Positions 1-11,985 of a stretch of DNA of 64,000 bases are shown in pieces; positions within the stretch are counted from its first letter, which is position 1; every line of letters begins with the position of its first letter. Position numbers and translations under genes: made by a program. The notes under the pieces were generated by a model. That model ran no database searches. It was not told the origin of the DNA and saw only the letters and a program-made list of their open reading frames with translations. The stretch comes from Mugil cephalus (lineage: Eukaryota; Chordata; Actinopteri; Mugiliformes; Mugilidae): positions 11,624,175-11,688,174 of the forward strand of contig NC_061789.1 of NCBI RefSeq assembly GCF_022458985.1. The letters run 5' to 3'.

Positions 1-813
1 TTGGCTCAGGCTGAAACCAGATCAGTGGCTCGGATATCGATCTGCGCAGTGTCAGCAGTTGTCAAAGACACAGACAGGTGCATCCGTGGGGAAGAGCAGG
101 GAGGTTGTTACTGAAAGGGCAGATGCATACACTATATGTTTGAGCTCATTGTCAGGCTGTCAGGTGTTGGGGAAAGGACAGGTTGGCAGACACTGAAGAG
201 GATTTTATTTGTCCTGGTGTCGACTGCAGACAGTGATGATGATCCTCAATCAGGTGCTGCAAGTGACAGATATTGCTCCCAAGCAACCCTATGGTCCACT
301 CAGAGGACGGCCTAATTCAATACAGCAAAAAAAATCCTACTTCTCACACTTCTTGTCTACAAGTAAACCAGATTTCATACTACTACTAATACTTCAACAT
401 CATCTTAAATCTGGGAAAGTTCCCATCCCTAATATGTTAATTTGTGGTCCATAAGACTTGCGTGGTCCATCACCACAAAAGTCTTACACCTCATAGATGT
501 GTTATTCAAACCACAATATATTATAAAACGATGAAATCACGCCAGCTTTTATTCTAAGTGGATAATATCTTTTTCATTGGAATCACAAGATGATTTCATC
601 AAGTTTACTTAAACCGATTATAAAGTGTTGCAGGTCTGTTGAAAATGCTTCTTGTCTTCTATTTCAGGACAGAGCTTGTAGTCACTCCGTCACGTTGACA
701 CCCAGTCACAGCGTTTTAGCAACAACAAGCTGATAAAGCAAACTGGTGCTCAGCTCAACTGTCACTGGTTCAAGTTCTGCCACTCACATGTAACATGTTT
801 ACTCTCTTTCCAG
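1..813. other. Presumed MXRA7 intron, nothing recognised
   Basis: Low-complexity AT-leaning sequence ending at the splice acceptor of the repeat exon. The only open frame of note (209-454, plus) has no recognisable domain and no splice context, and was not called. The Gly/Ser-rich minus-strand frame over 762-1217 is the antisense shadow of the PEPV exon. Confidence 0.5.
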
Positions 814-1567
814 GCTGCCCCAGAACCAGTATCAGCGCCTGTCCCAGAACCTGCATCGGCACCTGTTCCTGAACCGGTTAAAGTACCAGAACTTGTCCCA
901 GAGCAAGTCACAGTACCAGAACTGCTCGCAGAGACAGTATCAGCACCAGAACCTGTCGAAGAACTTGTCCCAGAGCCATTCACAGCACCAGAACTGGTCG
1001 CAGAGCCAGTATCAGCACCAGAACCTGTCCCCGAAGCAGTCCCAGTACCAGTACCAGAACTGGTCGCAAATACACCATTGGTACCAGAACCTGTAGACGC
1101 TCCAGAACCTGCCGCCGAACTAGTAAAAGTATCAGAGACACTATCAGAAGCACCTGTAGGACTCGAAGCTGTCCCAGAGCCAGTCACAGTACCAGAACTA
1201 TTCCCAGAGCCAGTCACAGTACCAGAACTAGTCCCAGAGCCAGTATCAGCACCAGAACCTGTTCCAGAATCAGTTGAAGTACAAGAAGTAGCTGCTGTGC
1301 CACAACCTATCCCAGAGCCTGAATCTGTCCCAGAACCTGTGTCAGAAAGAGTTGTAGTCCCAGAACCAGTTTCGGTACCGGAACCTATTGCAGTGCCTGA
1401 TCTAGAACCTGTCGTTCAGTCTGAACCCCTGTCTGACGTAGTCCAGCCACCCATAACTGAGCCTGAAAAAATCGAAAAAGAGCTGATCCCTGGACCCGTT
1501 GAGCCTGTTGCAGAGGCATCCACCAATCCAGAACCAGAACCTGAACCAGAGTTCCTCCTCAATAATG
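814..1567 (+). repeat. In-frame Pro-Glu-Val minisatellite inside the MXRA7 exon
   Basis: The unit is about 24 bases or a multiple (consensus around ccagagccagtatcagcacc), giving peptide units such as VPEPVSAPEP, VPEPVTVPEL and VPELVAEPVS. Units vary by substitution but stay in frame with no stop across 754 bases. Two near-identical neighbouring units (VPEPVTVPEL / FPEPVTVPEL, about 1,170-1,230) show recent unit duplication. Confidence 0.85.
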
Positions 1568-4500
1568 GTAAGACTGTTGGATGGACTTGCTGTCAGTTTA
1601 CAGTTTTATTCTGCCCTTTCACAACTCATTTGTTTGCTGATGTCCAGTAGCCTCCAGTAGTCTTAGTGGAGTTCCCCATGGTTCTATCCTGGGGCCACTT
1701 AAATGATTGAATGGGTTAAATGATTTTCCTTAATTAGCAGGTGTCCAAGAATTAACACGTGTCTGTCCAATTACTTTTGAACCTTAGGTAAGACATCTAG
1801 ACTGGATTTGTGCATTAGAAGGATTTGCTTTGTTTACAATGAATCTTTGGTTTGAAAATGGCTACTTGTAGCAGATGTGTGTGGCAGACAAATCTCCTTC
1901 AGGTAACAGAGTATATCATCAACAGAATGTACAGACACTGGTTGTTTTTCCATCTGATGACGAATAACACCACTGAAACTTTCAGCTATTATGTCAAACA
2001 GTCCAGGTTCATGTATGTATGAGCATGTCTGAAAGAACAAAACATCTGTCACAGTGTCAGCTTGTGTGTATAGAGGAGGAGCAGCCATCTGCTTTAGAAG
2101 GATCATTCTTAATCTTAAAGAGAGAGACCAAGTAGCTGTACACTGACTGTTTGCCTTATGTCCTCCAACCTGTCACAAAGCGGGTGGAGAAACAGGTGTA
2201 TGTCTTCTGCAGGTGCACAGGACAAATAGACCAATAGTTTGTGAGAATTTATCAAGCTACATATCAACAGAAAATGTGGTGTAAATACTGAAATATTCCC
2301 TGTTTTGATTCTGACATTATATAAAACTGATTTAGCATCAAGTCATACATATGCATATAGGTATAGTAAAGTATGTGTTAGGAAGCATTATACTTTATTA
2401 ATTGTTTGCTCAATTTTTTGTTTTAATATTTACATGCTAATGTGTGTAGCCAATGTGTGTTTTATGCTAACATTTGCAACCACTTGTACATACATTATCC
2501 TCACAGAGGTTGGTGGAGTTCCCCAAGGTTCTTTTCTGGGGGTCCTTCTTTTCCTTTTTGTCTATATCCATGAGTATGTGGGCAAGTGATCATGACTGGT
2601 CTTCCAAGAATTCATGCATTTATATTTGTACTTTTGAATCTTAGTTACTGTGTGAAAGGTGCTGCACAGTTCATCACACTACCCCACTACACTACATTTT
2701 TCATCTAAATATTGTAAAGTAAAAGATGACTCTCTAATGTGAATCATAGCTTGATTTTGAACTTCATACTGTGCAACCACCACCATATTAAATTATATTT
2801 TCTTACATGCTAGCACTTGTAGCAAATATGAAATTAAATAATGTTAAACTTTGTATGGAATTAGGTTTTATCAAGTGGCATTCACTTTGCCTTACTCCTT
2901 TAGGATACCAATTAACCATTTTGCAAACAGAAGTAGTACAATTTTCTGTTTTCTGCATGCACAAGTTTACTATAAGTGTTGTGTGCTCTGTCTGCTGTTT
3001 CAGATGTGGCAGCAGCTGAAGATAAAGTCACGTTCACCCCAGGAAAGAAACAGAGCAAGTTTGAGACCCTGATGACAAAGGAGGAGATCGAGGAGGAGCA
3101 GAGGTCAGTTTAAAGCCCTCTCAGTGGAAATGACATCGCAGCATGCTTGCAACAAACCGCCTTGCTGTCTGCTGTTTACCCCATGTGTTTATTTCATCAT
3201 GAGTGTGAGCTGCATGAGCAGAGCAGCTTGATGCTTTGTGGCTGTTTAAGATTTATGTTTATGTTGTCATGATCACAAAAGGACGATTTTATCTGCGGCA
3301 CACTGCTTCAGTGATGACCATGGGTTAATGCTGTAACACGTTCTGCTGGATTTAAAGCCTGACTGGTTATTTACACAGAGAGCAGGTTCAGTCTCCTCCA
3401 TTTCAACACGTCCTGAGGCCGAAATGAGTGAATACAGCAAGACGTTATATAACCTTCTTACATATGGTCTCCATTTTTATCTCGGTTATGGCAAAGAAGT
3501 GGCCAGAGGAGGAGAATATGGCAGAGTTTACTATGCTGGTTTATTTGTCAGCTCGGGGAGTGGACATCTGCAGCTCTCTGATTGGAGCCTTGTTTTATTT
3601 TAAACTCTAAAAATGCTTCTCTGGCTTGGCAGCCCTACTTTATTGAGTTTTAAGAAGAAGCAGGGAAAGGCTTCTTGCTCATAGCCACTTTTTTTCACTT
3701 AATTTCTCAAATGAATCCAAGTTTCTCCAGCAGAGCGGCCAAGTTTGATTCTGAGCCCCATCCAGGTTTCTCAGTCCATCTCCCCTTGCCCCTGAGATTC
3801 TATCAATTCTGTCTTGTGCTCATGTGAATGTTGTCTTCAGCTGCACATACAACATAATATTACCTTCCCAAACCACGTCGTCCTCTGAGGCTGGGTATCA
3901 ACAGCTTAACAAACTTTTTGTCTGAATCAGGGGGATGCTTATGCCAAAGAGTGTGTCCCTCATTAGATTCTGCAAAAAAAAAAAGAAAAAAAAGAAAAAG
4001 AACTTAAAGAGACACAAAACAACTGCAAAGATACGCAATGTGACAGCAAAGGGACCTGAAACGACTTCAGAGAGAAATAAAATGACTAAAAGGAATGACA
4101 ACTGACCTTTAAAAAGATGTAAAACAACCACAAAGAAATGCAAATCAACTGCAAACAGACACAAACCAAACTCAAAGGTGCATAACAGGACTACAGAGAT
4201 ACAAAATCAACACAGAATGCAAAGTAACTCTGCAAAGAATCAAAATTGACAGCAAAAAGTTCCAAGTTAACCAGAAAGAAATGCCAAGTGGCATCAAACT
4301 GGGGTAAGACAAATGCACACACAACTGAATTGCAAAGAGACACGAAACAACCACATATGCACAAACTGCAGCAAAATAAATTAAGCTGAAAGATACACAA
4401 AGGAACTACAAAGACACACAAAAGAACCACACAGCGTGACTGTATAGGTACATACAAAATGACGGCAGGAAACAAAGCAAATGCAAGTCAAAAAAAAGTG

Positions 4501-7500
4501 ACAGCAAAGACACGAAAGCAGCTGTGACAAAACCCAAAAGTGAGTGCAAAGAGAACCAAAACAACCAATCAGAAGAGAACCAATCACGTTTGCATCAATA
4601 AAATTAGAGATTTATTCCTGTGTGCTCTCTGTTTAATTATTGTTGGTGAGCTTATTAAAGTGATACCCAGCCCAGACCTGAACTTTAATTCACCCATCTG
4701 TGTGTTTATGTTCCTCCTCCGGATGACCAAAGAATAGCGACCATTTCTTTTTCCTTCATTTTTTTTTTTTTTGTGTCTTTCTGGACTGTGTGAGCGAGCG
4801 CCGAGTCCTACTGACACCATCCACCTTTATCTTTTCAGGATAGAGCTCACGTCAGATTTTACCTCTCTGTAATCAACCTCAGCAGTGTGTTAGGAGGCAG
4901 ATGGTAAGGTGATGCTCCTACTGAACGTAATCTACCCCCGATGCCTCCCCCCCACCGCCCCTCCCTCCAATTCCACCCTCTGCCAGACATGCAGCCCCAA
5001 ACCATCCCCAGCTCCCAACACCTGCAGCAAGGACAGACTGATGCTGATCAAAACACTCCGCAGAGACGCCATTAACAACTCAGACATTTGGACACGCTGA
5101 AACACACTTCTCTTTAGTCTTTTATAGCAAAACTGAACACATGGTAGAGTTACTTCCTTCTTAATGAGACCATCAGCTGTGCTGCGTCAAACTAGTCAAG
5201 CTCTAAGCTAGTCAAGCTCTAAGGTGATGAAGGTCAGTCAGTCCAGAACATTTCATCAAATATCTTCACTGATGAAGATGAAGGAGACATCTAGTAGAAG
5301 AAAAGAAATACTTGTTTGATCACAACCTCCACTGTTGACTATCAGAATCAAACTACTGCAAATAAACCACACCACCGTCCCATCATTAGTTCTTCAGCTG
5401 GACCTCCTGAGTTCAGGAGGTCCTGGGTTGGAGCACAGAGTCAACATGACGACCTCCTCCCATCCACAGAAGCTTTAGCTTTAGCTTGGCCTTGATATCT
5501 TCTGTTTGATTCCACACTGTAGATCATAAAAGTCTAACACCGGACATCAGAAGTCGAACATCTGCTGGTAAATATTGATTAGTGGTCAGTCTATCCCTGC
5601 TCATCCGCTCCTCCCTCCCTGGCCCCGTGAACCCCACCCCTCCCTCGTCTTCTGTCCGTTCAGTGCCGATGAATGGGTCGTATGAGTGCGTGTTTACAGC
5701 CAGCTGTTACGCCGATCCAGATGGCAGCTGGTTATCCTCTCACTACTCACCTCCTGTTAACAGGAAGCCAGCCAGCCAGCCTCTTAAACGCCCTCTCACT
5801 ACAAACCAGTTCACACTCTTTGTGGAAAGAAAGGGGAATCTGGTGAGAATGTGGGTCAGGTGTGCTCTGAGGGGATAAGGCATCCATACAAAAGGGAGCT
5901 ACGTGAAGCTTCGTTGGGCTTAAAGAGGAAACAACGGAAGAAATCTTCATGCTCCATATGAACATATGAAACTTAGCAGAGTCACCACAGCTGACACATA
6001 TTTGATGGAGTGGGTGTGGACAGCTGTGATTAGCAGCCTCCTGTTAGACTTCCTGTCAGGTTCTGGCAACACTTGAATATTTTTGTTACCAGGGTTCACC
6101 CATGGAAGACTATTTCAAGCAGCAGATTAAAACTCAGACTTCTGCTTCTTGTACGTGAACACCCCCTCCTGGTCAAACACAGTAACTACACACAGGCAAC
6201 AGCAGAGGACACAAACTGTCAATGCTTAATTTTTCCACTGACTTTTTCATCAGTGGTTACTCTTTTTATGCTTGGAAATTCGTTCAAACTTTATTTACAT
6301 GTCACTTTTCATTCAGGGCGAAGTAAACAGGGAGTCAGGTTAATGCACTCATACAGTAAATACAGTTGCTATATGTATGTATCTGCAAATATCTGCAAAC
6401 ATATGACAATAGAATTACAAAATAAGATGCTGCTGTTAAGCAATCAATAAATAAATAATGTAGGTTTCCACAGAGATGCATTAAATATAGATGCTAGTAG
6501 ATTTCACGTATGTTTCTGTGAGGTTCACATGAGAGGTTAAGAAAACCGAAACAGAGACAGCAGCTGGTTCGCAGCCGCTCGCTTCGTTCATGTCTTTGTA
6601 TCCGGCCTCGACATTTGTGTCAGCTTCTGTCCACCTGTGCTGCTCTCCTGCTAACCCTGCATGCTGCCCGCTAACACCTCAGCTGACGGTGAGTGCTGAC
6701 ACTCACACCTGAGCCTTTGTTTGTTCTCTCAGCTGTGAACTGAAGAGCTTCCAGTGACTCACAAGGTTTAAAATGTGATTGCAGAGCCTGCAGCCTCCCC
6801 TCTGTTCATATTTTACTCACAGCATTGTGACCTTATTTACACATCAAGTCACACACTGTCTTCTGTAATTATAGTTATACGAGATATATTTTCACTTTTC
6901 TGCTCAGTCTCTGTGTAATCTGTGAAATTATAAGATCCCTAAACGTACTAAAGTGTTAAAGTCAGCTGTAGAGTTAGCAAACAACATGTAGTTTGAAACA
7001 ATAATTTGGTTTTACAAGTAATAAATATAAATAAATAAGTTAACCGAATTTCCCACAGGATAAATTAAATTTATTTATTTATCTGTACCATGATCATTTA
7101 TACACGTCTTTCTGTGTTTTACAGTTAACTAATTAATCAGCAATCATAACCTCTTTCTGTGTGAGGAAGATAACACATAATAAAGATAATTTGTCTTCGA
7201 GTCAGATGTAAATTTCATCTTTTAAAGTTGTGTTTTAGATCAGACACGGAAGAGTATTAGGGCCACTCATAGGAAAAACAATTAGAGGAGGTAGATTTTT
7301 TTTTCATCATGCACTTTGAGAAAAATTCTCGAAATTAGATTTCGACTTTTTTTTTCTCAAAGTGCATGATGAAAAAAAAACCTACCTCCTCCAATTTTGT
7401 TTTTTCTCATGGGTGGCCTTAGTACCCACCCGTAAATAAGCGATGCCCTCTCATGTATCTCCCTCCCTCTTCCAGCTGATCTGTGAGGATGAGGAGGAGC

Positions 7501-8998
7501 TCTGACGTGACGAAGATCTGTCGTGTTTCCTCTGACACTGATCACAGATCTGAGTCCTGAGCGGCTGCTGAGCGGAAGACGTCTTCACACCGAAGTGCCT
7601 TAAGGAGTCATACGTTTTATTTTAGCAAAAGAGCAGAAACAGCGTGCAGTTACTCTGATTACCTTAAACTAAGTTCACACACGTATATGCAGCAGTAAAC
7701 TAACGGCGGCCGAAACGTCCCGCAGGCTTCAGTTTGTTTAAATATTAAATATGGAATAAATGTGTGAGAGTATTGATTCTCTTGTTTGTGTGTTTCTTTT
7801 TTTTAATAAAATACATTTGCAGAGCTTTCGTTTAAGGTGGACATTTTTACGGGCAGCAGCACCATCAAGTGGCCATTTAAGAAAACGTCACCGGACCCTA
7901 GTTTATGATTTGCGGATGAAGGCAGTGAGAAGTTTGTAAATGAAGACAATGAAATAAAAATGATGTTTTGTGCGATCTTTGAGTCCTTCGTGTGTGTATC
8001 GCAGCAGTGGCGGCAAATAAAACAGCTAATCAAATCAAAACATTAATCAAAAGTATGGATGTGAAGTCGCGTGTTATGAATTTCACATTCAGTCGGTTAT
8101 GCGTCACCACTATTTCTGACAGAGAGATAATGATAGAACAACAACAATCCATAAAAATAATAGTTATTATTGTGAAAGCAGAATATGTATCTTTAATAAA
8201 TGAGAGAGACAAAATGATAAATGTTCACAATTACTAAACGGAAAAGAGAGAATGCTTAAATATTTCTTTAAAATAGCTAGATTCAGATTTGTAGACATTT
8301 TATAGAATTGTTTTTGGATTATTTTTAGATGAAAAGTTAGTTTTCTACTTCGTTAGTTATTCGAGTTATTTTGGGCTAGTTATTTTAAACTTTGTTTTAC
8401 ACGTGGTTTTGTGGTGGACATAATCTTGGAACATCTTCCATCTCTCCATGTAAACTAATCTGGATCCTGTGTTTAGACTTGACTTTAATTTGGGACTGGT
8501 TTGGAACCTGGATTTATACTTTGTTTCAGACTTAGTTTTGGACTTATTACAGTATATATATTTAGTTTTTCATTGTTTTAGACTTCAGAAATCTTGGAAA
8601 ACTTCTCTGTTCTCCACTGTCCTGTCCTCTGAAACAGGACACTTGACTTTGGACGTTTTATACTCATTTTAAATTTAGTTTTGGACACATTTTGGACTTA
8701 TTTTAGATTGGCTTTTTTGTTTGTTTCAAACTTTTTATTACTTTTATTTCCTTTCTCAGTTTCTCAGTGGAGTTTCGGAGCGTACCAGTTTGTATTGGTT
8801 TGGTTTGCTGCAGAATGAACCTGGGGCGTTGTTGGTGAAGAGTCTAAACATGTAAAGTGTTTGTGTGTGTGTTGACTTCCCAGGGTGCAACAGGAGCAGC
8901 TGGCGGCCATCTTCCTGCTGCTGAGGGAGAACCAGGAGGCGCTGGGGGAGGTAACGGAAGGAGAGATGGAGGAGCAGCTGAAACTCTACTCACTCTAA
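814..8998 (+). CDS. mxra7: MXRA7-like protein, 3' part of gene (three coding exons; 5' exons outside window)
   Basis: Exons 814-1567 (acceptor tttccag, donor gtaaga), 3004-3103 (acceptor tttcag, donor gtcagt) and 8884-8998 (acceptor ttcccag, stop TAA) join in phase (1, then 2). The first exon encodes about 251 residues of degenerate PEPV/APEPV/VPEL repeats. The second encodes a basic-acidic stretch ending MTKEEIEEEQR, and the last begins VQQEQLAAIFLLLREN and ends EEQLKLYSL. The last two blocks match what I know of the C-terminus of vertebrate MXRA7 (matrix-remodelling-associated 7), a small single-pass membrane protein with a Pro/Glu-rich middle and poorly known function. The membrane-anchor exon must lie upstream of the window; I see no exon in 1-813. 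The repeat exon is much longer than the equivalent human region. The last codons lie inside the left arm of the inverted duplication. Identity is confident from the C-terminal exons; the link to the repeat exon rests on phase and position. Confidence 0.85.
1645..2650 (+). repeat. Two diverged direct copies of a LINE-RT-derived repeat in an MXRA7 intron
   Basis: About 1,665-1,790 and 2,510-2,650 share the order: a reverse transcriptase motif (GVPxGSxLG; second copy reads GGVPQGSFLG), then tccaagaatt, then acttttgaa(c/t)cttag. They look like short fragments of the same non-LTR retrotransposon, or of a non-autonomous relative carrying the same RT piece. The frames are not intact, so no active element is present. 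Confidence 0.5.
3985..4580. repeat. Degenerate A/C-rich tandem repeat in an MXRA7 intron
   Basis: Irregular repeats of units like gacacaaaacaac and ctgcaaagagac run for about 600 bases, preceded by an A-rich tract at 3,974-4,001. The Phe/Cys/Leu-rich minus-strand open frames here (3,898-4,587) are by-products of this composition and not genes. Confidence 0.65.
4839..4872 (+). CDS. mxra7: Candidate alternative last coding exon of MXRA7
   Basis: A good acceptor (tttatcttttcag) precedes a reading frame that joins in phase to the 3004-3103 exon (AG|G) and adds R-IELTSDFTSL before a TAA stop at 4870-4872. It would replace the conserved last exon with a ten-residue tail. The downstream 4,885-5,100 would be its 3' UTR. 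Splice site and phase are seen directly. That it is used in transcripts is inference; MXRA7 is known to have C-terminal splice isoforms in mammals. Confidence 0.5.
4873..7256. other. MXRA7 intron; no further gene seen
   Basis: Contains the putative 3' UTR of the alternative last exon (to about 5,110) and mixed single-copy sequence. Open frames (for example 5,582-5,878) are short, lack recognisable domains and were not called. Confidence 0.4.
7261..7418. mobile_element. Foldback MITE
   Basis: Long inverted repeat: the outer ends ggccactcataggaaaaaca and (reverse complement of the right end) ggccacccatgagaaaaaac pair, and the inner arms gaggtag-T-rich-catcatgcactttgaga pair with tctcaaagtgcatgatg-A-rich-cctacctc. 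TTAG flanks both sides (7,257-7,260 and 7,419-7,422), a plausible 4-base target duplication. No coding capacity. The superfamily is not certain. Confidence 0.8.
7419..8883. other. MXRA7 intron before last exon; nothing recognised
   Basis: Mostly AT-rich sequence with long T runs and scattered short frames without homology I recognise. Confidence 0.4.
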
Positions 8999-9596
8999 AC
9001 CAAGGCAGCCTCCATTCATCATCATCATCATCATTATGCTCAGTTACCATGACAACACTGACTCACCCCATCCACAATGTCCATACTGTACAGTGTCTTA
9101 AAGGGTTATTTATTTGCAGTCATGTGACACTGACATTTGTGACATCACTTCCCGGCTCATTTGTGAGGTGTGCTAGCTAATGATGAGCTTAAGAGGAGAG
9201 CTGGTGGATTAGTTACAGTTTTTCAGTGTTCATGCTAAGCTAAGCTAACAGGGTGTGGTTTCTCCGAAGGAGGACCTTCACCCCCAGGTTTTGTTCACAA
9301 TGAACTGTGTGTTTCTGTTTCTCCTCCTCTTTAAAATTCAGAGACAAACTGAACAGCACTGGAGTGACAATAGTACAGCTAATTTAACTTTTAGCATTTG
9401 GCTGTTATGTATAAATACAGTAACAACAACACGAGCTACAGATAGTGACACGTTTGTCATGATGACAGTTGTTTGTTTCTAAACCTTTTATTCTGATAAA
9501 GCTTCATCATTATAATGAGTTACAGGATCAGTTGCATACTTTTGTACTTTCATGTGTTTCTAATAGACATATAGGGCAAAAAAGAAAAAAATCATG

Positions 9597-9602
9597 AATA
9601 AA
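9597..9602 (+). terminator. Probable MXRA7 polyadenylation signal
   Basis: AATAAA about 600 bases after the MXRA7 stop in an AT-rich 3' UTR. It is also present as the reverse complement in the right arm near 42,825, because the 3' UTR is part of the inverted duplication. Confidence 0.45.
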
Positions 9603-10061
9603 GTCCACACATTTTACTTCAAAGAGAAATATTTATTCAAGTAATATTTAAAATATCTAAAAAAAATAATCATTATTATTATCTTACTAATATTGGTGTA
9701 TACACCATATTTTGAAAAGATTTTTTTTTTCTGAAGTTAAATTTAGATTTTTTTTTTTTTTTACTTTGAATCACATGTTCTTTGATAGCTGTTATTTAAT
9801 CACTTATCCTTACGTGTGTTTTGGGGATTTACTCACTGGATTTGTTATCTTAAATGAATTCTTAAATAAATATCTTAAATATTAAATTCTGTAATGTCTT
9901 TTTCATGATAATAAATAAAATAAAAATATTTTGCTGGTGATGTAGGTTTTGGGAATGGACGTGTTTCACTCACTATATATCGACATCTATAGCTCTGTGC
10001 TTTATTTCCTCGCTTCTTAGCTTTTCCTTTGTTAATTTGCAGTAGGGTGCATTTTAACCGT

Positions 10062-11467
10062 CTAAATATCTAATAACTGGCTAAGACGTATTTTCAGTAA
10101 ATGATAAAACTCCACAAGACCACGCTGTAATTTTTTAACAGTAGCTTTGACTGTTTTGTCTTGATTCTTGCTGATTGTCTTTGTCTTCTTGTTCAGTTCA
10201 TTGGTGTAATGTCCCTGTTTCTCAGCCATCTCCTTGATCTTCTTCACTAGCTCGGACACGTTGGGCTCTTCTGTGTTGAAAACAATGCATCCGCCGAATT
10301 TTCCCATGAAGCTCCTCTGTATTATAGCGCAATCTTCCTCAGTTATGATTTCATCACTCATGACAACGCCCAAGAAGAACGCCTTCGAATTTTTATTACC
10401 CTTCAAGATGATTCACAGCGCGCTCTTCCTCTGTAGTAAAAGGCTCCTTCTCCTTCACATACAGGAACACGTGAGGACCAGGAGCAGCACGTAGGATGCA
10501 TTTCAAGAGCTCCTCTGTTAACTTCTCTTTAGTTAAGTCGGTGCGGAGAAGACCAGGAGTATCGATGAAAACCACCGGCTCCTTCTCATACACTCCTTGG
10601 GTCACCTCGCACTCTGAACCACAGTACTCCGCTGTACTCTCCTTCCCAAGGATGGTGTTGATGAGTGAAGTCTTCCCAGCTCCGGCCTTTCCCACCACCA
10701 CAATCCTGAGCTCCTCTGCAGGAGAGGTTCACACAGACATTGTTAATATTATCGATCTTTTCAAACCAGATTTCTGTTTTAATCTCTCAACAGATGTGAA
10801 TTTGCTGTGTAGTTGTCACATCCAGCTCGGCAGCACCTGGTTGTGCTTCACTGTATCTCTGTTTCGTGGGGATTTCCCGTTTTATTTTGAAGCCCCGCCC
10901 TGATGTGTCTCACCTGTGCCTTATTGTTCCCCTTGTATTTAGCCCATGTGTTCCATTCCCACATGGCCGGTCTAACTGTCTTTTTACTTCGTGGCAGAAA
11001 CATACCAGCCTGTTCCAAGTGTAGTTTGTGGTTTTTCCCCTGTTCCTTCAAAACTCCACAAAACAACCACTGCAACCCTTCACATTCACAAGCTCCAGGT
11101 CTAGCTCATTAGACTCTGCCCCTCGTCCCATGCAGAAAGCCACCACCGTCAAAACCCACAGTAATATTTCCTATACTGAGCACAGCTTTACCCTCTCGCA
11201 TTAAAATCACTTTTCTGTTGGGTCTAATAGGGGCTCTGCTTTCACATTTTTCTATTGTGCATGCTATGAAATAAAATCTTAATTGTAAGACCATGTCAAC
11301 TGTACTATATACTGGACACTGGACACCAAATGTTAAGATTGATATAATTCTTTGCTTGTCTTTCTGTTCACGCAGCACAAATATTAACAAGACGTTAAAC
11401 AACACTACTATTCAGACAAAAACAACAAAATGGTGTAGATTAAACAACATGAAATGTCCTTACCCAT
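10062..11467 (-). pseudogene. GIMAP-A, left copy (AIG1-type GTPase, frameshifted)
   Basis: Exon 1 is the ATGG at 11,467-11,464 followed by gtaagg; exon 2 runs 10,715-10,062. It begins EELRIVVVGKAGAGKTSL with an intact G1 P-loop and a DTPG (G3) box, as in the right copy at 41,030-42,411. A net loss of 2 bases near 10,400 (right copy ttgaaaggatttttaaaaa, left ttgaagggtaataaaaa) shifts the frame and gives a TAA immediately after HLEG. The remaining C-terminal half (KAFFLGVVMSDE onward) is open in the other frame to the same stop. It is either a pseudogene or a truncated half-GTPase of about 100 residues. Promoter and exon 1 are intact, so it may still be transcribed. Confidence 0.85.
10716..11463 (-). 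other. GIMAP-A (left) intron 1
   Basis: Phase-1 intron between the tiny first coding exon and the GTPase exon, with acceptor ctctcctgcag and donor gtaagg. The open frames on both strands here are not conserved between arms in length and were not called. Confidence 0.6.
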
Positions 11468-11534
11468 TGTTATGTCTTGCAAAGTCCGTTGGTCTTTGAA
11501 GTCTTCACAGTTGTCTTGACGCTGTGTAACTGAA

Positions 11535-11625
11535 CAGTGCGTTAGCCTTATTTATATTATAAAGCCACTGCGGTTCCCTCCCCTTGAACATGTCACCTAA
11601 CCAGTTTGAGAAACAGTCAGCTTCT
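11535..11625 (-). promoter_or_regulatory. GIMAP-A promoter, left copy
   Basis: On the minus strand: ctcaaactggttaggtgaca, then an aggggagggaaccgcagtgg block and a TATA-like aatataaataagg, then the short 5' UTR. It is the same module as at the right copy (40,875-40,950) and is related to the GIMAP-C promoter. Confidence 0.55.
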
Positions 11626-11879
11626 CACAGATGCAACTGGGAACAGAAAAACAGAGGTTCAAACAACATTGAGACATACATCTCCTCAAGCCTGGACTGT
11701 ACCAGGTCTCGGTTGCTGTAATATGTGACGTTATGTGTTGTAGTCCCCACAGATCAGAAATGTTCCAGTAGTTGGTCAACTACTTTCCCATAGCTAAACA
11801 CCCAACTGTTACAGACAGTACAACATAGGACTTGGTGTTTTGCAAATACCCTGACATAGTAATCTGGAACAGTTGTAGA

Positions 11880-11985
11880 AAATGGTTCAGGTCTTTATGG
11901 CAATGAATGAAAATTTAATGGGGCCCAAAGTACAACCTTGGGGGACACCGCATCTTCCAGAAGCAGGAGCAGAAAAAAGGTTACC
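11880..11985 (-). mobile_element. LINE reverse transcriptase fragment (left arm)
   Basis: The reverse complement reads GRCGVPQGCTLGPIKFSF, a match to the RT motif GVPQGSxLGPxLF of fish non-LTR retrotransposons. It is short and degenerate. Partner copy at about 40,535-40,610 in the right arm. Confidence 0.55.

Noticed and set aside
762-1217. Long Gly/Ser/Thr-rich minus-strand open frame
   Set aside because: Exact antisense of the PEPV repeat exon; its openness follows from the repeat.
3898-4587. Several Phe/Leu/Cys-rich minus-strand frames
   Set aside because: Produced by the antisense of an A/C-rich tandem repeat; no start context or domain.
6540-6553. ISRE-like gaaaaccgaaacag in an MXRA7 intron
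   Set aside because: Single imperfect match with wrong spacing, far from any promoter.
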